Shown here piece by piece: positions 1 to 10,203 of a stretch of 64,000 bases of DNA. Below the pieces are notes generated by a model that saw only the letters and a list, made by a program, of their open reading frames with translations, ran no database searches and was not told the origin of the DNA. Positions within the stretch are counted from its first letter, which is position 1, and every line of letters starts with the position of its first letter. The DNA is from Antedon mediterranea (Eukaryota; Echinodermata; Crinoidea; Comatulida; Antedonidae): positions 12,682,922 through 12,746,921 of the forward strand of contig NC_092678.1 in NCBI RefSeq assembly GCF_964355755.1. The letters are read 5' to 3'. Made by a program: the position numbers and the translations under genes.

Positions 1-35
1 CTTTAGACTATGCTTATGATGCAGATTGTTCACAA
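1..35 (+). CDS. 3' end of sema-domain exon, copy 1
   Basis: The first bases encode L-D-Y-A-Y-D-A-D-C-S-Q and stop at CAA|GTAAGC, a good splice donor in phase 0. The same peptide, slightly changed, ends the large sema exon at 1,079-2,092 and a remnant at 8,269-8,341. This copy keeps an intact donor and could splice in phase to the exon at 9,702. The rest of the exon lies upstream of the window. Confidence 0.7.
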
Positions 36-1078
36 GTAAGCATGATATTCTTTTTGCCTTTATATATAATTATATAATTGGTCATTAGCCAGTAGATATG
101 TGCATTATAATACTTCTGTTCCACAAGATCAGTTAATTCTGGTTAGGTTTCCAACCAGTGTGTTAATTGGTAATAAGAACATTTATTTATTGCATGTCAA
201 ATACCTGACTTCTGCATCAACATTACCTGTTTTTCTGTAATTATAAATTAACTATGAATATAATCGTATGAAGTTGCTATATTGAACGGTACCTTTAAAA
301 CCTAAATGTTACATTTTAGAACTGTTCAAATAGCAAAACAAACAAATTATTTAGGCCTGTTTTAAAAAAAATCAACAATTAGTCATGTAAATTTTATAAT
401 AGAGCCAAAATATTTTTTTTTCATATTTCATACAACACAACAAAGTGTAATACCTAAAGAAACTTATTTTTATATAAAGACAACAAATCAATATTTTTTT
501 AAAACTTTACAAACCAATAATTTTTGAATAAAACCAAAATATTGCCCCAATGAAAACACAAACAAAAACATATTTAGTATCATCAAATGTGATGTAGGCG
601 ATCAACATTTGTGATATCAGCTTTGGTTTAGATCAACACGACACTGTCCTCAGTTTGTAAATTCATACACTAGAAAGCGTTGTTGATTTAACGAACGTCT
701 TCAGCACTAAAGAGGCTCAACGAACGAATTTTAAGTTGTTCAATTCATCAGAAATTAAATTGAGTAAAGAAAACAAAACAACAAACATTTTATTGTTATT
801 CTTATTTGACCAATATTTATTTTGGCTTCCATTTTATACAAAATGAAAATACTAATATTGATTTGGTGGCGTTTGGAATGCAAAAAGCACTATTGTCAAT
901 ACAGCTTACGTGAATTGATATTATTTCAAAGTTCATAATAACACAAGATGTACGACTGTGGTATAGAGGACATATCAGCGGTAGTTATTTCCGTGTAAAA
1001 TACAAAGGTGAGTTGGTTGCTTGCATTTAGAGTCTGTCTAATTTCAGAGACCGTCAATTTTAGTATTCGAGGTTCAAC
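36..1078 (+). other. Spacer between sema exon copies 1 and 2
   Basis: AT-rich, with no convincing open frame. The first ~40 bases resemble the sequence after exon copy 2, so the duplicated unit includes intron flank. I see nothing else identifiable. Confidence 0.5.
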
Positions 1079-2092
1079 ATGACTTGTTCAAGAATATTAA
1101 TTGTGTTTCTCGTATGTTCTGTAATATTTCTGACAAAATGTCAACAATCTGTCGACCATGTACTTCTTCAATTTATATCATATAAAAATGAAGATTTGTA
1201 TCACATAAAAATACAGGAGATATCTATATAGGAGCTTTCAACTCACTGTACAGACTGTCAGAGGATTTTACTATTATTTATAGTATTTCATGTTCATCAG
1301 GTGATAATATTAATAAAATATTAGAAATTGATTATGACCATGAACGATTGATCACGTGTGGAGGAGGAAACAACGGAAGATGTGAAGGAAGATCTCTTGT
1401 AGATTTAAATTTAGATGGAAGTGATATATATGATGGAATAGTTAGTGAACTGTCAGCAGTTGAAATCATTGCACTTGGTGTGTTGGGTGATGGTACTAGA
1501 GATAAAGATGATGTTATTAAAAGAAATGTTTTATACGTGTCATCTGGACATACGTCATTAGAATATTCTTACATGTATGTCAATGCTAGAAGACGTCTTG
1601 ATACTGATGTACTATTTGGACTCATCAACCCTGCTTCCAATGCTATCACACCATCTTACAATAAACCTATACAATTTCAAACCGCACTTGATTATGAAGG
1701 ATATACTTACTTTGTTGCATTTAGACCCGATGATACTGATTACTTTCATTCGCGACTGTGTCGTGTTTGTAAAGAAAATTCACTTCATTCATTTTCTGAG
1801 ATCTACATTCGTTGTGTTGTAAATAATGTTGATTACAACTTGGTACAAGACATGTCTGTGGGTCCTGCAGGAGCTGAGTTGGCTACCTTACTAGGTTTAC
1901 AAGCTGGGGATAATGTCTTGTATGGAGTGTTTTCTAAAGGTGATGGAAGTGGAGTTGCAACTGGACAATCTGCATTGTGTATTTACAAGTGGAATGATAT
2001 GGAAGATGCTTTTTTTAAAGCTTTAAATGGATGTCTTAACGTTGATAATGATGTCCATACTTTAGACTATGCTGATGATGCAGATTGTCCAC
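1079..2092 (+). pseudogene. Sema-domain first exon, copy 2 (broken)
   Basis: An ATG at 1,079 opens a hydrophobic leader (M-T-C-S-R-I-L-I-V-F-L-V-C) followed by the start of a sema domain. The frame stops at 1,229-1,231. Sema homology (G-D-I-Y-I-G-A-F-N-S-L-Y) resumes in another frame from 1,216 and stays open to 2,133. The match therefore implies a one-base deletion between about 1,207 and 1,216. The exon would encode most of the beta-propeller, as in other plexins where signal peptide and most of sema share one long exon. The donor equivalent to CAA|GT in the other copies reads CAA|CT here (2,093). A fallback CCG|GTATTC lies at about 2,100. A SINE fragment and LTR element follow at once. Probably non-functional. 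Confidence 0.75.
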
Positions 2093-2136
2093 AACTACCG
2101 GTATTCATTATGTTATTTTTGTCTTCATATTAATTT

Positions 2137-2266
2137 GTTATTTATTTAGGCACATGTGGCCAAAGATTAGCAATAGTAAATTAATCACTGTCCTATCAGG
2201 TAGGTGATACTCCCCCTGAATAGGGCCTGTTTTGTGAACCAGTTCACCGAGTAATGGAATAGGTTC
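2137..2266 (-). repeat. SINE fragment, left part (split by the LTR element)
   Basis: The sequence matches the middle and tail of the tRNA-derived SINE at 23,271-23,625, including the TTTATTTA tail side and the block around TAATCACTGTCCTATCA. It breaks at 2,266 and resumes at 8,234. The LTR retrotransposon therefore inserted into a pre-existing SINE. Confidence 0.75.
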
Positions 2267-2709
2267 TGTTACGTGTGACGAGAGTCAGGTGTCACATGTC
2301 ATATGCAAATGAATCAAGTCGCCGGTGGTCAAGTGGACGAATCAGAATGGAGCATGGTGGGGCGCGGTATTTTGGAAAGCTGTGCTGGGTGTGTGATACA
2401 AGGAAGGGAGTGACTCAGGAGACAGGGCCAGCTAAGGACGCTTGCGGTTAGAACTGTGCTTGAGACTGGAAGCAAGGCAGGACGATAAGAATGGGGAGGT
2501 TGTGATGTGTACAGATGGCCAGGCAAACCAACCACTTGGTATCATACGTATCTATAATTGTGTTGTCATGTATTTTGTGCTTTGTGAAAGGAAATAAATG
2601 GAGCTCGTGCTCTTTGCATAATACTCTGAGTGTCGACTATTGTTTGTTCCAAGCCTCGTTGTTGCTATTTATTTAGGTATTTCGGCCTAGGCCAAAAGTG
2701 GTCGTAACA
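2267..2709 (+). repeat. 5' LTR
   Basis: 443 bp, beginning TGTTACG and ending CGTAACA, so the 7-bp ends are inverted repeats. It contains an AATAAA signal followed by a GT-rich stretch near the 3' end. It is about 99% identical to the LTR at 7,787-8,233. Confidence 0.93.
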
Positions 2710-2714
2710 GAAAT

Positions 2715-2731
2715 TGGGGGCTCGTCCGGGA
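2715..2731 (+). promoter_or_regulatory. Primer-binding site, proline tRNA type
   Basis: TGGGGGCTCGTCCGGGA lies 5 bases after the 5' LTR. It is the complement of the 3' end of tRNA-Pro as used by murine leukaemia virus and several gypsy elements. Seventeen bases match before the first mismatch. Confidence 0.85.
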
Positions 2732-2817
2732 GCACCGGAGTTATCAGACTCACTCGGGGTTTGGAACAAACAATCACTGCTACACTATTGTAATTTTTTC
2801 TTAACCATTTGTTTATA

Positions 2818-3582
2818 ATGGAGTTTGAGGCTGAAAAATACCTTGCAGAGTGTGTTTCCTGGGAAAAATTTAATACGTTAAAAAAGCCAGATTTGTTGGC
2901 GTTGGGAAGGTATTTTGATCTGCATTTAAAACAGTCTACGAGAAAACAAGTTGTTAAAAATAAATTAATTGAAACCCTTGTAAGAGAAGAATACTTAGAA
3001 GAATCATGTTTAAAGGAAGTGATTGTGGTTGAGGAAGTAGAGAGTGAAGCTGTAAAATTAAAAGAATTAGAGTTACAAATGGCTAAGATGGAAATTGATA
3101 AAGAGAGAATGATGATGGAAATGGAAATGGAGAGGGCAAAGCAAAAAGCAGATGTAGAGTTAGAGCTTGCGAAATTGCAGTACCAAATTGAAAGAGACAT
3201 TATTGAGAGAGAGAGAGAAGGAAAAGTAAATGTTGCTAGTGCGCCTGATGCTTTCGATGCGTCTAAACACATTAGGCTTGTTCCAAAATTTCAGGAAACC
3301 GAAGTTGATAAATATTTTCAACACTTTGAAAAAATTGCGTACAGTATGAAGTGGCCGAAAGAAAAGTGGACCCTTCTGTTACAGAGTGTTTTCATAGGGA
3401 AAGCACGTGAAATTTATTCGGCTCTACCCCTTTATGAATGTAGTGATTATGAAATAGTGAAGAAAGCAGTGCTCAGTGCTTACGAACTTGTGCCAGAAGC
3501 TTACCGACAAAGATTTAGAGATGCGAGGATACAGTGTGAACAAACACATGTGGAGTTGATGAACGTAAAATTGATACATTAA
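2818..3582 (+). CDS. gag of the Gmr1-like element (truncated)
   Basis: The structural polyprotein opens at ATG 2,818, about 85 bases after the primer-binding site. Residues ~1-60 look like a SAP-like helix-loop-helix (L-K-K-P-D-L-L-A-L-G). Residues ~75-140 are a highly charged coiled coil rich in Glu, Lys and Met. Residues ~145-245 resemble the capsid fold that gave rise to the vertebrate SCAN domain, ending at A-Y-R-Q-R-F-R. The frame runs into a stop at 3,580-3,582. Gag-like sequence continues in another frame from about 3,556 (D-A-A-V-Y-A-D-D-Y-A), with part of the expected second half of the SCAN-like region missing. An internal deletion with frameshift is the likely cause. Confidence 0.85.
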   Translation: MEFEAEKYLAECVSWEKFNTLKKPDLLALGRYFDLHLKQSTRKQVVKNKLIETLVREEYLEESCLKEVIVVEEVESEAVKLKELELQMAKMEIDKERMMMEMEMERAKQKADVELELAKLQYQIERDIIEREREGKVNVASAPDAFDASKHIRLVPKFQETEVDKYFQHFEKIAYSMKWPKEKWTLLLQSVFIGKAREIYSALPLYECSDYEIVKKAVLSAYELVPEAYRQRFRDARIQCEQTHVELMNVKLIH

Positions 3583-5244
3583 AAGACGCAGCAGTATATG
3601 CCGATGACTATGCATTGACTCATAAATTAAGTGCGAAAAACATAAATAATCCTAACCATGAGGATAAACCACGTGATTACAAACGGGTATCTGATACTAA
3701 GAGACAGAGTCCGTTTAAGAGTAAGCGTTGGGATAAGCCTAAGGTATTAACATGTTACCATTGCAAAAAACCAGGACATGTTATGTCTCAATGTTATTTT
3801 CTCAAACGTAACTCAAGTAACAAATCTTCTCTTCCAGTAGGATGTGCTACATTAAAAGGGGACACCAACGTTTCAAAAGTAAATAAGCAAATTGAATGTA
3901 ATAAAACTAATGAAAATTTTGCACCATTTATGTCAGAGGCACGGGTATCGCTAAAAGGTGATGATTGCTTTAAACGCATTAGGGTCATGCGAGATACATG
4001 CTGTGCCCAATCTATGATGTTGGAAGGAGCTCTTTCTTTCGGTAAAAGTAGTTCTACGAGTATGACCGCGTTAATTCGAGGTGTGGGGATGAATGTTATT
4101 AATGTCCCGTTACACAAAGTAATAATTGATTCTGAATTAGTTAAAGGGGAAGCGATAATAGGTGTTGTACCGGAGCTTCCAGTAGAGGGAATTGATATGC
4201 TTTTGGGTAATGATTTGGCTGGCGGTAGGGTGTTACCTGAATTAATGATTAACGATAATTTAACTCGCACACTACAAGAGTCTAATGTGCTATGTGAAAC
4301 TGGTACGCCCGACAATGATTGGGAATACCCCGCCTGCGCTGTAACACGTGCAATGACACAGAAAATTGAAGATAGAATGTCCGATAACGATGGATTAGAT
4401 TTAGAGGGGACATTCATGTCAAATCTAGAATTTTATAACCCAGGTGAAGATATCAAAAAGACAAAGTGCGACACTTCCTTAAATGTAGGGTCAGGTGAAC
4501 CCAAAAGTAGAAAAAGAGAGCCTTTAAGTACAGAAATGTTGATCAAGGAACAAGAAGATGATTCATTTATACAGAAATTGGGGTCTAGGGTGTTACCTAA
4601 GGAGGAGGCGGCAAAACTACCGGTCTGCTTCTATAAAGAAAATAACGTTGTTATGAGAAAATGGAGGCCACGTCATGCACAGGTACATGATGTGTGGGCT
4701 GTGGTACATCAAATTGTAGTCCCGAAAGTCTATCACGACGATGTAATAGGCATAGCCCATGACAACTCTATGTCAGGGCACTTGGGTGTTAGAAAAACAC
4801 ATGATAAAATTATTCAACATTTCTGGTGGCCATCTCTTAAAAAGGAAGTATCACGCTATTGCCGTTTGTGCCACATATGCCAGGTTGTGGGAAAGCCAAA
4901 TAAGAAAATTCCGGTAGCACCGCTTAAGCCAATACCCGCTTTTGGGGAACCATTCAGCAAAGTTATGATAGATTGCGTTGGTCCATTGCCAAAAACAAAG
5001 TCCGGAAATCAATATCTCCTTACTATTATGTGCTGCTCTACGCGTTTTCCCGAAGCAGTCCCACTTAGAAATATTAAGGCAGCAACGGTAGTCAAAGCTT
5101 TAATTAAATTCTTCACATTAGTTGGTTTGCCTACATCAATTCAATCTGACCAGGGCACTAATTTTAAATCAGGGTTATTCCAACAAATTATGTTACAATT
5201 GGGCATAGAGCAATCAACATCTAGTGCGTATCACCCAGAGTCAA
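3583..5244 (+). CDS. Nucleocapsid, protease and integrase N-terminal part
   Basis: A frame different from gag. First a zinc knuckle at ~3,753-3,794 (C-x2-C-x4-H-x4-C). Then a retropepsin-like stretch at ~3,990 reading R-D-T-C-C, where D-T/S-G is usual, followed by L-L-G-N-D-L-A near 4,200. Integrase follows: the HHCC zinc domain at ~4,758-4,880 (H-D-N, G-H-L-G, C-R-L-C-H-I-C), the first catalytic Asp in M-I-D-C-V-G-P (~4,970) and the second in S-D-Q-G-T-N-F (~5,147). The frame is lost near 5,243, just before the third catalytic residue, which is found in the next frame. The Cys in the protease motif, if real, would abolish protease activity. Confidence 0.88.
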
Positions 5245-7314
5245 GGTGCTATAGAAAGATTTCACCAAACGTTAAAAAACATGTTAAGGGCATATTGTGT
5301 AGAGTTTCAAAGGGAATGGGACGAAGGGGTACATTTAGTTCTTTTTGCAGCCAGAGAATCTGTACAAGAAACATTAGGTTTCAGCCCATTTCAGTTGGTC
5401 TTCGGTCACTCCGTGCGGGGACCATTAAAATTGCTGAAAGATAAGTGGCTCCAGGGAGAACTAAATAATGTAAATTTATTGGATTATGTATGTGACTTTA
5501 GGCATAAACTTAACAGGGCGACCGTCATTGCTAAAGCAAATTTAGTAAAAGCACAAACTAAGATGAAAACTTGGTATGATAAAAATGCAAAAAGCAGGGG
5601 TTTTAAACCTGGGGACAAGGTTCTGGCGTTGTTTCCCATTCAGGGGAGCCCAATGCAAGCGCGATTTCACGGTCCATACAAAATCGACTCAAAAATAAAT
5701 GATCTAAATTATGTCATAAATACACCAGGGAGACGGAAGAGTAGACAATTATGTCACATTAATATGCTTAAAAAATATGCCGAACATGGTTCTAGCGATG
5801 TAAAACCAAATTGTGCGGCTGTAGCTTGTAACAATGACGGTGGCTCTCACAATGATTTAAAAGAAAAGGGCAAGAAATATGATTTAAAACTAAGCAACTC
5901 TGATGTAATGAACAATTTACAACAAAAGTTAACTCATTTATCAATAGAACAACAGAGTCAATTGAGTACACTGGTGAATAAATGGAACGGTATCTTTTCT
6001 GACACCCCTAGTGTAACAAATGCTGCAATCCATGATATCATTGTTGGGGATACACAACCTATTAAGCAACATCCTTACAGGGTGAATCCAATTAAAATGA
6101 AGTATCTCCATAAGGAAATTGAATATATGTTAAAAAATAGTATAATTGAGCTTAGTAAAAGCGACTGGAGTTCGCCATGCATGCTTGTTCCCAAGTCTGA
6201 TGGTTCATATAGACTCGTGGCGGATATGCGAGCAGTTAATCGTTGTTCAAAAACAGACTCGTATCCAATTCCGAGAATTGAAGATTTAATAGATAAGGTG
6301 GGGAACGCAAAATTTGTTAGTAAATTTGACCTTTTAAAAGGCTACTGGCAAGTGCCACTAACGCCGCGCGCCCAGGAAATTTCTGCTTTCTGTACCCCGT
6401 TCGGGCTTTATCAATACAGGGTGATGCCGTTTGGCCTTAAGAATGCGCCCGCGACATTTCAGCGAATGGTAAATCGACTTGTAGCTAACGTAGAAGGCTG
6501 CGAGGCGTATGTTGATGACCTGATAGTATACAGTCAAACTTGGGAGCAACACATGCAACAGTTAAATGAAATGTTTAGAGCTTTGTCACAAGCAAACCTA
6601 ACTGTAAACTTAAGTAAGAGTGAATTCTGTCATGCTACGGTTACGTATCTTGGTCATGTTGTGGGGCAGGGAAGGGTTAGACCCATCAGGGCTAAGGTTG
6701 AGAGTATTTATCGGTACCCAGCACCCACAAACAAAAAATCGTTGATGAGGTTTTTAGGGATGGTGGGGTACTATCGGAAGTTTTGTCCCAATTTTTCTAG
6801 CGTAGCAGGTCCTCTTACAGAATTGCTTAAGAAGAATGTAAAATTCAAGTGGTCGGATATATGTGAAAGTGCCTTTAGGAAAATTAAGTCTATGCTAATG
6901 TGTGAACCAATCCTTATAGCACCGGATTTTAAGAAACAATTCCGTTTGTATGTAGACGCCTGTGATGTGGGGATTGGTAGCGTTCTCATGCAGAAGAACG
7001 TTGATGGGATAGAATGTCCCGTATGTTATTTTTCTAGAAAATTAGGTAAACATCAAATGAATTATTCGACTATTGAGAAAGAATGTCTGGCACTATTGGA
7101 GTCGTTAACGCATTTTGATGTATATCTAAGCACTACCGTAGACCCAATACTTGTGTTCACTGACCACAACCCACTTACCTTTATTTATAAAATGCGAAAT
7201 AAAAATCAGCGGTTGCTGAGGTGGGGACTAACTTTACAAGAATACAATGTCTAGATTAAGCATGTTAAAGGAAAGGAAAATGTGATTGCCGACGCTCTGT
7301 CTCGTGGGGTGTGA
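5245..7314 (+). CDS. Integrase C-terminus, reverse transcriptase and RNase H
   Basis: The integrase Glu (G-A-I-E-R-F-H, ~5,250) opens this frame. A GPY/F-like C-terminal module follows (R-F-H-G-P-Y at ~5,660, H-I-N-M-L-K-K-Y at ~5,760). Only after it comes reverse transcriptase: S-S-P-C-M-L-V-P-K, Y-P-I-P-R-I, F-D-L-L-K-G-Y-W-Q, M-P-F-G-L-K-N-A-P and the catalytic Y-V-D-D at ~6,508. RNase H follows, with Asp ~6,955, Glu ~7,080 and Asp ~7,162. A TAG at 7,252-7,254 interrupts the frame before the final A-D-A-L-S-R block, and a natural-looking stop follows at 7,312-7,314. The IN-then-RT order is the defining oddity. Confidence 0.9.
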
Positions 7315-7316
7315 AC

Positions 7317-7500
7317 AATATAAATATTATGAATGTAACGCAAATGAATATAAATATTATGAATGTAATGCAAATGAACATAAATATTATGAATGTAACG
7401 CAAATGAATATAAATATTATGAATGTAATGCAAATGAACATAAATATTATGAATGTAATGCAAATGAATATAATGTTATGAATGTAATGCAAATGAATAA
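7317..7500 (+). repeat. 30-bp tandem repeat in the element's 3' untranslated region
   Basis: About six copies of a 30-bp unit (AATATAAATATTATGAATGT plus ten bases) directly after pol. Open frames through it are a by-product of a period divisible by three. Confidence 0.9.
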
Positions 7501-7775
7501 AGATGTGTAAAATTAAGAATTATAAAAAAAAAATGTATGTATACTTGTGTGAAAAAATAAATAAAATAGTGATATGTAGGAGGCCTAAGGTAAAGAAAAA
7601 GTAGGAAATGCAATAAAAATTGAAGTGTTAAAAAAAAAAAAAAAAGTAGATGAATAAAATGAAAATATATGATGTAATGTGAAATTGAAATTGGGTAATA
7701 AATTAGAGATGTTTTTGTAAATACCAGTGGTTGGTGAGGAGGCACCAAAAGTTTTCCTGACGAAAAACTAACTTT

Positions 7776-7786
7776 AAGGAGGAGAG
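7776..7786 (+). promoter_or_regulatory. Polypurine tract
   Basis: AAGGAGGAGAG sits directly before the 3' LTR, where plus-strand DNA synthesis is primed. Confidence 0.8.
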
Positions 7787-8233
7787 TGTTACGTGTGACG
7801 AGATTCAGGTGTCACATGTCATATGCAAATGAATCAAGTCGCCGGTGGTCAAGTGGACGAGTCAGAATGGAGCATGGTGGTGCGCGGTATTTTGGAAAGC
7901 TGTGCTGGGTGTGTGATACAATTAGGAAGGGAGTGACTCAGGAGACAGGGCCAGCTAAGGACGCTTGCGGTTAGAACTGTGCTTGAGACTGGAAGCAAGG
8001 CAGGACGATAAGAATGGGGAGGTTGTGATGCGTACAGATGGCCAGGCAAACCAACCACTTGGTATCATACGTATCTATAATTGTGTTGTCATGTATTTTG
8101 TGCTTCGTGAAAGGAAATAAATGGAGCTCGTGCTCTTTGCATAATACTCTTGAGTGTCGACTATTGTTTGTTCCAAGCCTCGTTGTTGCTATTTATTTAG
8201 GTATTTCGGCCTAGGCCAAAAGTGGTCGTAACA
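7787..8233 (+). repeat. 3' LTR
   Basis: 447 bp with TG...CA ends. Compared with the 5' LTR I count five substitutions, a 3-base insertion (ATT) and a 1-base insertion. Confidence 0.93.
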
Positions 8234-8280
8234 GTTCTTTAAAGTGCACACGGACAAACTGTATACATTAAATGGATACA
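8234..8280 (-). repeat. SINE fragment, right part
   Basis: GTTCTTTAAAGTGCACAC continues the SINE that breaks at 2,266. The equivalent uninterrupted stretch is at about 23,438 in the other copy. The exact right end is unclear because it merges with sema exon copy 3. Confidence 0.65.
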
Positions 8281-8341
8281 TAAAATAATGGTGATAATGA
8301 TGTTCATACTCTAGGCTATTCTGAAGATGCTGATTGCCCAC
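8269..8341 (+). pseudogene. Sema exon 3' remnant, copy 3
   Basis: The sequence encodes N-D-V-H-T-L-G-Y-S-E-D-A-D-C-P-Q and ends CAA|GTATAT, a usable donor. It corresponds to the last ~24 codons of copy 2. No acceptor is seen upstream, where it runs into the SINE fragment, so it cannot be a complete exon. Confidence 0.7.
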
Positions 8342-8345
8342 AAGT

Positions 8346-9230
8346 ATATATATATATTTTTTTATTTATTAAACTTTATCACTGCATACAAAAACAGCCA
8401 AAAGAAAGGGATGAACAGGTGACAAGCACCTCTATCCACATCCCCCCTTAACATTACATAACAGTAACAAAAATACATACAAACAAACATACCAACTGAA
8501 CTATTGATGCCTGCAACGGGAACATCGGCAACGTGATATCCACGTGCATGTATTATTTGGGTCAAAATTGTTTTTCAATTTTTCACCGTAAAATTTACAA
8601 ACAGGCTTATTGAAAAGTAAATGAGAATTGTTAGACCTCATTCGATACGGTAACTTATTCCAAATGGGGATAATCCTTTGAAAATATGATAATTTGTGAA
8701 ATTCAGTTTTACACTTTTCGTACATAAGAACATGCTGGTCAGATGCAGTTCTTGTAATTCGACAACCTTCGGTAGAAGAATTAAATTTTACATCAATTTG
8801 AATATCGCAATGGCCATATTTACACTTGTGAAAAAGCTTGAGATCAGCTACTTCTCTTCTGTAAGAAAGCGGTAGGAGATTAAGCTCGTCAAGTCTTTGT
8901 TTGTAATCGAATTCGGCATAGTAAAGGATACATTTAGTGGCCCACCGTTGAATTCGTTCCACTTTAATTAAATTACGTTTAGAGGTTCCACTCCAGATAG
9001 AGCTACAATATTCAAGATCACTCCTTATGAGAGCTTTATAAAGGATTAACGCAACCTCAATTGGTGCAGTATAGCCTATTGCATGTTTTATCATACCCAT
9101 TTTCATATTGCATTTTTTAACAATATTATCAATATGTTCATCCCAACACAAGTTGGATGCTACTTTTACACCAATATCCTTAACATTGTATTTTTGGATT
9201 AATTTTATGAGTTTACATTCTGTAAACTGT
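8346..9230 (-). mobile_element. 5'-truncated non-LTR retrotransposon (LINE) with reverse transcriptase C-terminus
   Basis: A minus-strand frame of at least 216 codons (9,151-8,501), open further upstream to about 9,225 (D-I-G-V-K-V-A-S-N-L), matches the region after the catalytic core of CR1/jockey-type reverse transcriptases: H-I-D-N-I-V-K-K, L-E-Y-C-S-S-I-W, Q-R-W-A-T-K, L-N-L-L-P-L-S-Y-R-R-E and W-N-K-L-P. The 3' end is A/T simple sequence at 8,346. It sits directly behind the donor of sema copy 3. Confidence 0.85.
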
Positions 9231-9701
9231 ACAACAACAAAAAACGATCAATATCAACGTTAAAGATATATTATCCCGCTGAAAAAATAATTCTTAAAAA
9301 CAGTTTTATTGAATATGCCATTTTAATGTCACATAATAATTATCCACTTTGACCGAAAATTGAATAGAAAAAAAAATGTCTTTTTGATTGAATTTAACTC
9401 TTTGTTTTGTTATTTTATAAGTAAAAACAATTTTTCTACTTTATTATTACTAAAAAATAACCCATTCAAAGTCTGATTTAAATAATCTTCATTTTTTTAT
9501 AGAAATTATTTAGAATTTACCTACACAGCAACAACCTTAGAACGTTGAAAAATTAAAACAAAATATATAATTTCCAGCAATAATAAAAAAAAAAAAAAAA
9601 CATTTATAGGGACACTAAATATAAAAACAATACACTTACTGTTATTATAATGCGTTTTACGCTTTTTAAAGTCTTTAAGCTTTACTTGTGCTGATATTCA
9701 G
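9231..9701 (+). other. AT-rich intron sequence
   Basis: No coding or repeat signature beyond poly-A/T runs, including a 16-base A run near 9,585. A polypyrimidine stretch precedes the acceptor at 9,700-9,701. Confidence 0.5.
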
Positions 9702-9890
9702 TCATTGATGTGTCCACCAAATGATGGTAGGCAACTATACAGACGTTATTCACAAGGTAACTACACAGAAGCAGCAGTATCAGATGCATTGCTAACAGTT
9801 AATGATAAAATACTAACATCAGTTACTACAGCAATTGAAGAGAATCGAACAATAGCATTTATAGGCACAGATAATGGACAACTTATTAAG
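9702..9890 (+). CDS. Plexin (+) exon: last sema blade
   Basis: 63 codons between TTCAG| and AAG|GTTAGT, phase 0-0. L-T-S-V-T-T-A-I-E, then I-A-F-I-G-T-D-N-G-Q-L-I-K, is the hallmark sema motif (T-S-V...A-F-L-G-T-x-D-G-x-L-x-K). Confidence 0.9.
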
Positions 9891-10203
9891 GTTAGTAGGC
9901 CACGTAAACAAATAATTGATCGTCTTTTAAAACTCACTTGGACAAAAAAAAATGAAGTATGATTGTTATGTTTTGTGTATCAGTATTTTCCCTTTCGATT
10001 TAGTTTATATAAATATGATTTAAATTTTGGCATTTTAGTTCCATCAGCAAAGAAAGAAACAACATTCGTCGGATGTTCATCTGATGAACATTCTTTACAG
10101 GACATTCTCTAATTAGGACTAGCTCTTACCATTCCTACAATAAAGTTTAAATAAAGTAGGTCCTTAGTATTGTTAAATAAGTTGTTTTCATCCAATTTGT
10201 CAG

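Larger units (their letters stand above)
2267..8233 (+). mobile_element. LTR retrotransposon, Gmr1-like Ty3/gypsy with integrase before reverse transcriptase
   Basis: A complete element: two ~445-bp LTRs, a primer-binding site, gag, protease, integrase, reverse transcriptase, RNase H, a polypurine tract, and a 4-bp target duplication GTTC (2,263-2,266 and 8,234-8,237). The pol order is PR-IN-RT-RH, as in Ty1/copia, while the RT (YVDD) and GPY/F-type integrase C-terminus are Ty3/gypsy in character. This matches the Gmr1 group known from deuterostomes. The LTRs differ by about five substitutions and two small indels (~1%), so insertion was recent. Coding breaks: a gap and frame change near 3,556, a two-base loss near 5,243, and a stop at 7,252. 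It is therefore not autonomous as it stands. Confidence 0.92.

Noticed and set aside
3794-4417. 207-codon minus-strand ORF inside the LTR element
   Set aside because: A shadow of the protease region on the other strand.
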